Source of the DNA: Salibacterium salarium
GTDB taxonomy: Bacteria; Bacillota; Bacilli; Bacillales; Marinococcaceae
Assembly: GCF_030813635.1 (NCBI RefSeq)
Contig: NZ_JAUSUM010000001.1
Location: 930,001 to 994,000 of the forward strand
Reading direction: 5' to 3'
DNA: 64,000 bases
Part shown: positions 57,291-64,000 of the stretch, one piece after another
Numbering within the stretch: position 1 is the stretch's first letter
Layout: every line of letters starts with the position of its first letter
Made by a program: the position numbers and the translations under genes
The notes under the pieces: generated by a model
What the model saw: only the letters and a program-made list of their open reading frames with translations
What the model was told of the DNA's origin: nothing
Databases searched by the model: none

Positions 57291-57337
57291 TCTCCCCGAC
57301 AGGCAGAAGTCTATCTTCCTCGAGGGGAGAGTTTTTT
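57291..57337 (+). terminator. tyrS terminator
   Basis: TCTCCCC at 57291-57297 pairs with GGGGAGA at 57324-57330, followed by GTTTTTT. Confidence 0.7.
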
Positions 57338-57384
57338 ATGTCTTTGACGGTACGTAAAAAAGATGTCATTTTCATACGCTATAG

Positions 57385-57729
57385 GAGGCTCAAGAAGAAC
57401 GGAAATATTTTGAGGAGGAATGGGGAGAGTTATCTACGACACAAGAAGTTTTAAGGATATGGAGAAATAACGAAGTATTCAGTGTTGATGACGACTATTA
57501 TGATAACTATATAATTAATACAGCTAAAACGTTACATAACGAACGGAATGATAGGGAGTGGATAAAATCAGCACGATTGGTTGGTGGGGGAATGGGACAC
57601 TTAAATCAATATATTGGGGACGAATACTTTGAGTATAGATTAAGACACTTAATAATAAACGAAATTTTTGAAATGAAAGGTGTTCCAAAAGCAATGAGAT
57701 TTTATAGTGTGAGACTTCGGTCAATCTAA
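57385..57729 (+). pseudogene. 5'-truncated remnant of a DUF1835/DUF3658-family gene
   Basis: An open frame of 114 codons with clean coding character but no start codon or RBS; an in-frame TAG lies directly before it. The translation resembles the C-terminal DUF3658 half of DUF1835/DUF3658 proteins (LRIWRNNEVFSVDDDYYDNY, GHLNQYIGDEYFEYRLRHL, AMRFYSVRLR). The N-terminal DUF1835 half is missing; bases 57338-57384 do not encode it. The family call is from memory of its pattern. Function unknown even in intact members. Confidence 0.7.
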
Positions 57730-57741
57730 CCGACAATAAAT

Positions 57742-57786
57742 AAAGAGCCCTTGAAACGTTGATATAACAACATTCAAGGGCTCTTT
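57742..57786. terminator. rpsD terminator (bidirectional)
   Basis: Perfect 14-bp stem, arms 57742-57755 and 57773-57786. Its minus-strand T-run ends rpsD. Confidence 0.85.
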
Positions 57787-57812
57787 CTGCGTTAACCTGC
57801 AACATGTGCAGA

Positions 57813-58415
57813 TTAACGGGAATAGAATTCAACGATAAGCGCTTCTGTAATTTCAGAAGGAAGCTCAGAACGTTCAGGATAACGGCTGTACACGCCTTCC
57901 ATTTTATCCTCATCAAATGTTAGATATTCTGGAACAAAGCTACTAGCTTCAAGAGCGTCTTTTACAGCGGAAAGGTTGCGGGATTTTTCGCGCAATCCAA
58001 TCGTTTGTCCAGGTTTCAAGCGGTAAGAAGGAACGTCAACGCGTCCTCCATCAACTGTCACGTGACCGTGTGTCACGAGCTGGCGGGCAGCTTTACGCGT
58101 ACGCGCAAGTCCGAGACGATACACGATATTGTCGAGACGAGACTCCAACAAAATCAAGAAGTTTTCACCATGAACCCCTGGAAGATTACCAGCTTGTTTG
58201 AATGTGCGGAGAAATTGTCTTTCATTCAACCCGTACATATAACGAAGCTTTTGTTTTTCTTGAAGCTGTTCTCCGTATTCGGAAAGCTTTCTGCGTTGTG
58301 TTGGGCCATGCTCACCTGGTGGGTAAGGGCGCTTTTCTAATTCTTTTCCCGTTCCGCTTAAGGAAACACCAAAGCGGCGGGATTTTTTCCAAGTAGGTCC
58401 TGTATAACGTGCCAT
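57813..58415 (-). CDS. rpsD: 30S ribosomal protein S4
   Basis: 200-aa primary 16S rRNA-binding protein; also represses its own mRNA in Bacillus. N-terminal [16 protein letters not shown]4 domain [31 protein letters not shown]. No zinc cysteines, i.e. the C-minus form. Start at the ATG with AAAGGAGGCG upstream; the 18-codon extension has no support. Confidence 0.97.
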   Translation of the reverse strand: MARYTGPTWKKSRRFGVSLSGTGKELEKRPYPPGEHGPTQRRKLSEYGEQLQEKQKLRYMYGLNERQFLRTFKQAGNLPGVHGENFLILLESRLDNIVYRLGLARTRKAARQLVTHGHVTVDGGRVDVPSYRLKPGQTIGLREKSRNLSAVKDALEASSFVPEYLTFDEDKMEGVYSRYPERSELPSEITEALIVEFYSR

Positions 58416-58622
58416 ACAAGAACGCCTCCTTTTATTTGTAAAAGTATTGGAAAAAAACAACGTTGACAATCTCTTGACATGCCCATTTTGTTTTCAAGTA
58501 TCTTCGCCTCGACAGCTAGAGGTTACACAATACACCTAACATTAGTCTTGCAGCCGCATAATGTAAGGAACAAAATGACAAGGGTGCACACACCAAGTTT
58601 GTCCGGGCTGTCTTTTTACACA
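58416..58622 (-). promoter_or_regulatory. rpsD mRNA leader
   Basis: About 205-nt untranslated leader between promoter and start. In B. subtilis the rpsD leader binds S4 for autoregulation; I did not resolve the pseudoknot here, so function is by analogy. Confidence 0.45.
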
Positions 58623-58628
58623 AAAGCC

Positions 58629-58657
58629 ATTATATATTTTTGAGAGCATAAAGTCAA
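58629..58657 (-). promoter_or_regulatory. Sigma-A promoter of rpsD
   Basis: On the minus strand TTGACT, 17 bases, TATAAT. Strong match. Confidence 0.75.
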
Positions 58658-58869
58658 CATGGCGCAATCTATTAAACTTATTAAAATAATTTGTTTCATT
58701 TCAAAAAAATACAAGAAATGTTTTGGAAAATAAGTTATAATAATTATTATAGATAATAGTCACAGGTCAAATGGTTCATTACGTATTGATTAGTTAAAAA
58801 GTCCTTGTTCCTGAAAACAGTGTACAGATACTTAATTCATAGGCAATATGCTATACGGTGGTGTGAAAA

Positions 58870-60630
58870 ATGAAAAAAGATATCTATTTATCTGAAGAAG
58901 AGGCACAATACCGGGAAATGTGGGAAAACGTCCTTCCTACAAACAACATGCAAACGGTTTTAGGTCCATGTATCTTTTATCTTAAGGATAGTAATCGTCA
59001 CATTTTATCTACGTTCCATACAGAACAAGCGCCGAATGCCGTTAAACAGCAGGCAGGGTTGATAGAAGTAATGGAAGAAATGCATAAATCGGAAGAAAAG
59101 ACTATATGCTTCGGACCAACTGATTGGAAAGTTGGTATCATAGGAGATAATCCTGAAAAACAGGTATTACAAGCATTTTTAACGGCGTTGGTTCCGTCTG
59201 TGAAAAGATGGCTGACGGATAAAGCACCGAACCTGCAATATGCTGCACAAAAACGGAATGATTTAATGATTCAAGTAACGAAAAAATTCCATTCTTCCAT
59301 GAAAGCAGATGCAGTATTAAAGGAAATTGTAAAGGCTTTGGAATTTATTTACCCGTCTAGCCGTATAACTCTTCACCTAGCTCAAGATTGGGAAGTACAT
59401 ACGGATCTAGCACATATTGATTGTTCCTTCGGGTTCCATAATTTGAATGAAAAAATGAAGCAAACTTACCTAGTCGGACAAATGCAGGTAGAAGAAACTA
59501 GGGATTGGAACGTTTCTGTCATTTATATTCCGTTGCGGGGAAAGCAAGGTGTATATGGGGTACTTAGTATGGAAGCGGCGCGGTCTCTTGTGAAGGATGA
59601 GAAAGAAAGGGAATATATTAAAACACTTGCTGATACAGGGGGGAACGCTCTAGAAAATGCAGAGCTGTATCAGCAGTCCCGGACGTTAATTAAGGACCTG
59701 CAGTTAATAAATGAAACGTCTCATATTCTCAATTCACGTTTAAAAATTGAAGAAACTGTGCAAAGCATGCAAAAGCAAATTAAAAAATTTATTCCAGAAA
59801 GTCAAGTAGGATTTATACTGATAGATGACGTACGTAATTTGAGAATTCTTAATGATTCCTATTTTAATGATTCCAATCAACTTGAAACGATATACCGTGT
59901 CATGGATCGATTCGAACGGGATCAAGATTCCATTTTTATTAGTGATTTAAATGATGAATCCGCCTATCAATTTTCAGGATACAGGTCTATGATGGCTGGG
60001 CCGATGAAACAAAGTGGTGAACTGAAAGGTGCAGTTATCGTTCTTGGAGAGGTACCTAATGCATTTACATTTCACCAGTTTAAATTGATGCAGTCATTGA
60101 TTCATCATTCTACCCTAGCTTTTATGAATGCCGTCTTACATGAAAAACTTGAAACATTGGTTATTACAGATCATTTGACGAAGCTTCATTCTCGTCACCA
60201 TTTGGATGAATGTGTTAGAGATTCGCTGAATAATGAAACCCAAGGTACTTTTTTGTTGTTTGATATTGATAATTTTAAAAATGTCAACGATAATTACGGG
60301 CACCAAACTGGGGATAGTATTATTATTCAAGTAGGGCGCATTATTGAAGATAATATTAGAAGTGGTGATGTTGCGGCGAGGTGGGGCGGTGAGGAATTAG
60401 CTGTTTATCTTCCACAAGCTTCTGCAGATTCTGGATGGAAAGTAGCTGAACGCATAGTTAAAAACGTAGAAGAAGCCTCGGCTCCACCTGTTACTATTTC
60501 ATGCGGAGCTACAACTTGGGAGCAAGAAGAACAAATAACCCTCGATGACTTATTTCAACGAGCCGATCAAGCTTTATATCAGGCAAAACGAAGTGGAAAA
60601 AACCAAGTAGTATATGAAATGAAGTCATAA
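58870..60630 (+). CDS. dgcP: GAF-GGDEF diguanylate cyclase (DgcP/YtrP)
   Basis: 586-aa cytoplasmic protein with no membrane segment. GAF-like sensor regions at about residues 130-270 and 285-420, then a GGDEF domain with GGEEL at 506-510 and preceding DIDNFKNVND. The signature and metal-binding residues are intact, so it should make c-di-GMP. An RxxD inhibitory site is not evident. Divergent from rpsD; GGTGGTG precedes the ATG. Confidence 0.9.
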   Translation: MKKDIYLSEEEAQYREMWENVLPTNNMQTVLGPCIFYLKDSNRHILSTFHTEQAPNAVKQQAGLIEVMEEMHKSEEKTICFGPTDWKVGIIGDNPEKQVLQAFLTALVPSVKRWLTDKAPNLQYAAQKRNDLMIQVTKKFHSSMKADAVLKEIVKALEFIYPSSRITLHLAQDWEVHTDLAHIDCSFGFHNLNEKMKQTYLVGQMQVEETRDWNVSVIYIPLRGKQGVYGVLSMEAARSLVKDEKEREYIKTLADTGGNALENAELYQQSRTLIKDLQLINETSHILNSRLKIEETVQSMQKQIKKFIPESQVGFILIDDVRNLRILNDSYFNDSNQLETIYRVMDRFERDQDSIFISDLNDESAYQFSGYRSMMAGPMKQSGELKGAVIVLGEVPNAFTFHQFKLMQSLIHHSTLAFMNAVLHEKLETLVITDHLTKLHSRHHLDECVRDSLNNETQGTFLLFDIDNFKNVNDNYGHQTGDSIIIQVGRIIEDNIRSGDVAARWGGEELAVYLPQASADSGWKVAERIVKNVEEASAPPVTISCGATTWEQEEQITLDDLFQRADQALYQAKRSGKNQVVYEMKS

Positions 60631-60692
60631 AAAAGGAACTGCCCTGGACGCTTTTCTAAAAATAAAAGCAACCGTGATGAATGAACTGTAAC

Positions 60693-60738
60693 CCGAATAA
60701 TGGACACTTGAAAAAAAGTGCCCTTATTCGGTTTTTTT
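60693..60738 (+). terminator. dgcP terminator
   Basis: Two-part stem (CCGAATAA / TTATTCGG outside, CACTT / AAGTG inside) followed by seven T. Confidence 0.85.
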
Positions 60739-60780
60739 GTAAGGTAAGAGTCCAATACAGGTTTCTTACTAAAATTTTCA

Positions 60781-61266
60781 TTAAATATAGTTTTGTAATG
60801 TTTGGACAAACGATTCAAGATAGCTTTCTTCCTCAGGAGTAAAGCGATGATAGTGAGGACTATCAATGTCGAGCACACCGAGTAATTGATCATTTTTTAT
60901 GATTGGTATGACAATTTCTGAGCAGGAAGCAGCATCACAGGCAATATGACCGGGAAATTGGGTAACATCTCCAACCCTAGTTGTTTTTCTTTCGCTGGCA
61001 CTCGTTCCGCAAACACCTTTACCCATTGGAATTCTGATACAAGCGGGCAAACCTTGGAATGGTCCAAGCACCAATTCTTGATCTTGCGGCTGATACAAAT
61101 AAAAGCCAACCCAGTTTACGTTATTTAGAAACTGGTTTAATAAAGCGGCGGCATTGGCAAGATTAGCAATTTGATTGGATTCTCCCTCTAACAGAGAGGC
61201 TAGTTGTTTTGTTACGGATTGATAAGATTCTTCCAGCGAACCGTTGTATTGTATTGATTGAAACAT
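60781..61266 (-). CDS. msrC: Free methionine-(R)-sulfoxide reductase (GAF-domain, YtsP)
   Basis: 161-aa single GAF-domain enzyme reducing free methionine-R-sulfoxide. Conserved stretches GPFQGLPACIRIPMGKGVCG and PGHIACDAASCSEIVIP supply the three catalytic-type cysteines. Full family length. RBS GGAGAG near the ATG. Confidence 0.9.
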   Translation of the reverse strand: MFQSIQYNGSLEESYQSVTKQLASLLEGESNQIANLANAAALLNQFLNNVNWVGFYLYQPQDQELVLGPFQGLPACIRIPMGKGVCGTSASERKTTRVGDVTQFPGHIACDAASCSEIVIPIIKNDQLLGVLDIDSPHYHRFTPEEESYLESFVQTLQNYI

Positions 61267-61441
61267 ATCTTATTCTCTCCTTTGTTATCTTTATTATTTT
61301 GGTAGTATATCATAGAAAAAAATGATACGTCTCTTATTTCCTACTGCAAAAAACAAACGAAATTGTCGAGAACTTTTTAAAGGGAAAGGCGGCTGTGTGA
61401 AGGAATGTAGTAGTAAAGGTTTCTAATAAGGAGGTTTGTCA

Positions 61442-62092
61442 TTGACCAGAGATAAAATGTTAGAAGCTGCTACGATTTTGTTTACAAGTAGAGGATTTGA
61501 TGGAACGTCCGTGCGTGAAATCGCAAAAAAAACTGGGGTGAATTTGTCCCTTGTTTCTTACCATTTTGGAGGGAAACAAGGATTATTGGAAGCATTAATG
61601 GTAGATTTTTTAGAAGGGTATATAGAAAGTTTGGAACAAGTGATGAAAAAAAAGTGTTCTAACGCGTTTGAAACATTGATGGACATGGCCGAGAGTAGTT
61701 TGTTATATATGCAGCACCGGCACTTGCGGGCGCGTTTCGTACTTCGGGAAATGACTCTTGATTCAACTCTTATTCGCGAGGTAACGAGCACATATCTCAT
61801 GAAAGAAAAACATTTATATTCCATCGTGTTGAAGAAGGGAGTACAGGAAGGGGTCTTTGAATCTGAACCGTTACATTGGACGATGATGCATCTAAGAAAC
61901 ATGATTTTGATGCCTTTTTTACACCACCAATATGTACGAGAAGTTTTTCACATGAACCCTCAAGAGCCGCCTTTTGTTACATTGTATCAAAAACAGGTAC
62001 GACAATGGGCGTCCAAAGCGTTATTAAAAAAGGAAGGAAGAGACGACTCATTTCATCCTCCCATCCCTAAAGTCAATGCAGCATCTAGGTAG
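61442..62092 (+). CDS. refZ: TetR-family regulator RefZ (YttP)
   Basis: 216-aa TetR-type DNA-binding protein. HTH at residues 1-50 (SVREIAKKTGVNLSLVSYHFGGKQGL). In B. subtilis RefZ binds motifs near the origin and helps position the polar septum in sporulation; homology and the position between ytsP and ezrA support this. Start is TTG with AAGGAGG 7 nt upstream; another TTG two codons earlier touches the RBS. Confidence 0.83.
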   Translation: MTRDKMLEAATILFTSRGFDGTSVREIAKKTGVNLSLVSYHFGGKQGLLEALMVDFLEGYIESLEQVMKKKCSNAFETLMDMAESSLLYMQHRHLRARFVLREMTLDSTLIREVTSTYLMKEKHLYSIVLKKGVQEGVFESEPLHWTMMHLRNMILMPFLHHQYVREVFHMNPQEPPFVTLYQKQVRQWASKALLKKEGRDDSFHPPIPKVNAASR

Positions 62093-62105
62093 ATAGACCC
62101 AACTA

Positions 62106-62903
62106 TCAAATAGATATCATTTGGTGAACGCCTTGCATCATATCTGCTGATCGATGAGCATCCGAACCATAAATAAGAGGGATGCCTCTTTTTTTTGCCT
62201 GCCAGGCTATATCGTTAGAAGGATAAGGTTCACCACATAGTGGTTTAGCAGTACCGGCGCCGTTGTAATCAATTGCCATCTCTTGTTGGTGAATGCGTTC
62301 TAGAACAGGGGCTATATGTTTGTTAATATTCATATTTGGAAATTGTTGGTGGAACTTTCTGATGAGTGTCATATGCCCAATTCGTTTAGGCTTATAAAAA
62401 CCTAAATCACTTTCGATAGAATAGAGCAGTGTTTGAAAATACAGCTGCGCTGCTTTTTCGGTGGATCCCGTTCTTTCTATTAATTCAGCAAAACTGTCTA
62501 CACTATAATCAATACACGTATAGGATTCCCCGGCTTTCAAAAAATGAACCGATAAAATACTGTCGTCAAGCTTAGGACCAATCTCCCTCAGAAATTCCGC
62601 CGTTTCTTTTTCAAACCCTTCAATATAATCTATTTCGAGTCCGGTTAAAATAGTAATATCTTGTTTGTATTCTTTTTTTAATGTACCTATTGTATCCATG
62701 TATTCCTCCAACTGGTCAAATGGCATGGAACTATCTTTTTCAGGGACAGGATCATGAAACCCCTCAGGCAATGGGGCATGTTCTGTAAATGTTATTGTTT
62801 GTAACCCGTTTAATATAGCTTGCTCAATATAAGAGTGGAAAGAATCCGCGGACCCGTGTGGACAGAATGGTGTGTGGATGTGTCCGTCCCGATTAATCGA
62901 CAT
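62106..62903 (-). CDS. hisJ: Histidinol-phosphatase (PHP family)
   Basis: 265-aa PHP-domain phosphatase, last but one step of histidine synthesis. Metal motifs: DGHIHTPFCPHG, TEHAPLP, SVHFLK and GSDAHR. Start at the ATG after GGAGGAG; the 26-codon extension upstream is not supported. Stands apart from other his genes, as in B. subtilis (YtvP). Confidence 0.92.
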   Translation of the reverse strand: MSINRDGHIHTPFCPHGSADSFHSYIEQAILNGLQTITFTEHAPLPEGFHDPVPEKDSSMPFDQLEEYMDTIGTLKKEYKQDITILTGLEIDYIEGFEKETAEFLREIGPKLDDSILSVHFLKAGESYTCIDYSVDSFAELIERTGSTEKAAQLYFQTLLYSIESDLGFYKPKRIGHMTLIRKFHQQFPNMNINKHIAPVLERIHQQEMAIDYNGAGTAKPLCGEPYPSNDIAWQAKKRGIPLIYGSDAHRSADMMQGVHQMISI

Positions 62904-63104
62904 ATTATCTCCTCCAACTTTATTCCCAGCATAAAAATTTGTAATTTTATTATAGATTTCCCACATGATAAGTATTTCCATGTTATCATAAAGGTATCTT
63001 TCAGAAATAAGGATTTATTAAAAATCTAGCAAAATAAGCAGGAATATAACGAAAAATGCCGAAAATGGACTATATACAAGTGACGGGAACTGGAGTGAAG
63101 ACTC

Positions 63105-64000
63105 ATGATATATTATGTGATATTAATACTGGCCTTACTAATTGCAGGCGTTATTATTTACGGTGCACTGTATCGACGAAACATTTACAAAGCTGTGGAT
63201 CGTCTTGAAAGTTGGAAAACAAAGATTGCCAATAAGCCAGTAGCAGACGAAATTTCCAAAGTAAAAGGGCTGACGATGTCAGGAGAAACAGAAGAAAAGT
63301 TTGAAGAATGGCGCAAAGAGTGGGATGACATCCTTGGTATCCAGCTTCCGAATGTGGAAGAAGCGCTGTTTGATATTGAAGAATGGGCTAATAAATATCG
63401 ATTTCGAACATCGAAAGTTCATATTGAAGGTGTGGAACAACAACTTCAAGACATTGATACACATATAGCAGCCATTTTTCAAGAAGTGGAACAGCTTATA
63501 CATAGTGAAGAAGAAAACCGCACAGGTATTACCGATAAGCAGAAACAATATGAGAATATGCGTCAATTCCTTTCCCAAAACTGGCTTTCTTTAGGGAAAG
63601 CAGCTCTTATTTTGGAGAAAAGATGTAAGGAGATGGAGAAGTCTTTCTCTGCCTTTTATGAAGAAAGAGAAGCGGGTAATTACAAAAAAGCGAATCAGAT
63701 CTTAAATCAACTGCATGAAGAAATGACTGCGGAAGAAGAACGAATGCATGCTGTTCCAGCTATGTTGGTGGAGATTGAAAAAGATTTACCAGAGGAATGT
63801 AAGGAACTAGAACAAGGTATTGAAGAGATGGAAGCAGACGGCTACAAAGTTGACCATTATAATTTCAGGACTCGTATCCGTGAATCGCAAGAAGCATTTA
63901 CGGAAATGACAAAGGCTGTTTCTAACCTTGAACTAGAAGGGATTCAAGATCGAATAAAAGAAATTCGCAGTTTTATAGAAGAAGCCTTTAATACATTAGA
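63105..64000 (+). CDS. ezrA: Septation ring formation regulator EzrA (partial, cut by window end)
   Basis: First 298 codons of EzrA, open to the window edge. An N-terminal membrane segment (residues 2-22, YYVILILALLIAGVIIYG) is followed by long spectrin-like coiled coil. EzrA inhibits FtsZ ring formation at wrong sites and binds at the septum. GGAG lies 9 nt before the ATG. The frame was read from the sequence directly. Confidence 0.92.
   Translation, partial: MIYYVILILALLIAGVIIYGALYRRNIYKAVDRLESWKTKIANKPVADEISKVKGLTMSGETEEKFEEWRKEWDDILGIQLPNVEEALFDIEEWANKYRFRTSKVHIEGVEQQLQDIDTHIAAIFQEVEQLIHSEEENRTGITDKQKQYENMRQFLSQNWLSLGKAALILEKRCKEMEKSFSAFYEEREAGNYKKANQILNQLHEEMTAEEERMHAVPAMLVEIEKDLPEECKELEQGIEEMEADGYKVDHYNFRTRIRESQEAFTEMTKAVSNLELEGIQDRIKEIRSFIEEAFNTL

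Noticed and set aside
1-64000. CRISPR array, tRNA or rRNA genes, prophage
   Set aside because: I looked for regular direct repeats with spacers, tRNA signatures and phage genes and saw none.

Overview
The window is a 64 kb piece of a low-GC, Gram-positive, endospore-former-type chromosome from the Bacillaceae or a close relative. Gene content and order follow the 'yt' region of Bacillus subtilis (ytoA-ytpA-ytpB, leuS, ytgP, ytlP, ytmP-trmB, ytoP/ytoQ, ytpP-Q-R-sftA, murC-ytxGH, aroA-ccpA-motPS-acuCBA-acsA, tyrS, rpsD, dgcP, ytsP, refZ, hisJ, ezrA). RBS-preceded ATG, GTG and TTG starts, T-box leaders and hairpin-plus-T-run terminators fit the same group. Several proteins carry long acidic stretches (MotS linker, SftA linker, and an 85-residue Asp/Glu/Asn/Ser tail on a penicillin-binding protein). 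This may point to a halotolerant or alkaliphilic relative, but that is inference. I see no phage, CRISPR array, tRNA gene or intact insertion sequence.

Layout: 0.1-5 kb holds two unrelated carbonic-anhydrase-fold genes, the ytpA/ytpB lipid and sesquarterpene pair and the ytqA-ytqB tRNA-modification pair. 5-9.4 kb holds a leucine T-box with leuS, a cluster of five DnaA-box-like 9-mers, and ytfP. 9.5-14.6 kb holds a YjbQ-family enzyme, a lipid II flippase-like protein, an FtsW/RodA-type glycan polymerase, a ProC-like oxidoreductase, a pseudouridine synthase and ytzE. 14.6-20.5 kb has repeat element A, a cysteine synthase, thpR, a CidA/CidB-type pair followed by a NERD-like gene, repeat element C and purU. 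21-27 kb has ytmP, trmB, ytnP and the fructose operon fruRKA, ending in a second copy (B) of the repeat. 27.6-38.8 kb is a run of mostly conserved Bacillus genes of modest annotation, including a 58-aa membrane protein and a 62-aa protein with a foldable leader. 38.9-47.7 kb has murC, ytxGH, a large FtsA-like ATPase with a repeat-rich C-terminus, aroA, ccpA and the motPS stator. 47.9-52.4 kb has acuCBA divergent from acsA, an acetate utilisation and acetylation-control module. 52.4-64 kb has a class A PBP, a tyrosine T-box with tyrS, a truncated DUF3658-type gene, rpsD, dgcP, ytsP, refZ, hisJ and the start of ezrA, cut by the window edge.

Most of the window is ordinary core genome. The parts worth a second look lie between genes: (i) the DnaA-box cluster between convergent leuS and ytfP; (ii) two copies of a short inverted-repeat element whose terminal hairpin sits as the terminator of the gene upstream (fruA and ytkP); (iii) a candidate two-state leader before the 62-aa gene; (iv) a promoter-hairpin unit before ytmP that could be a small RNA or attenuator.
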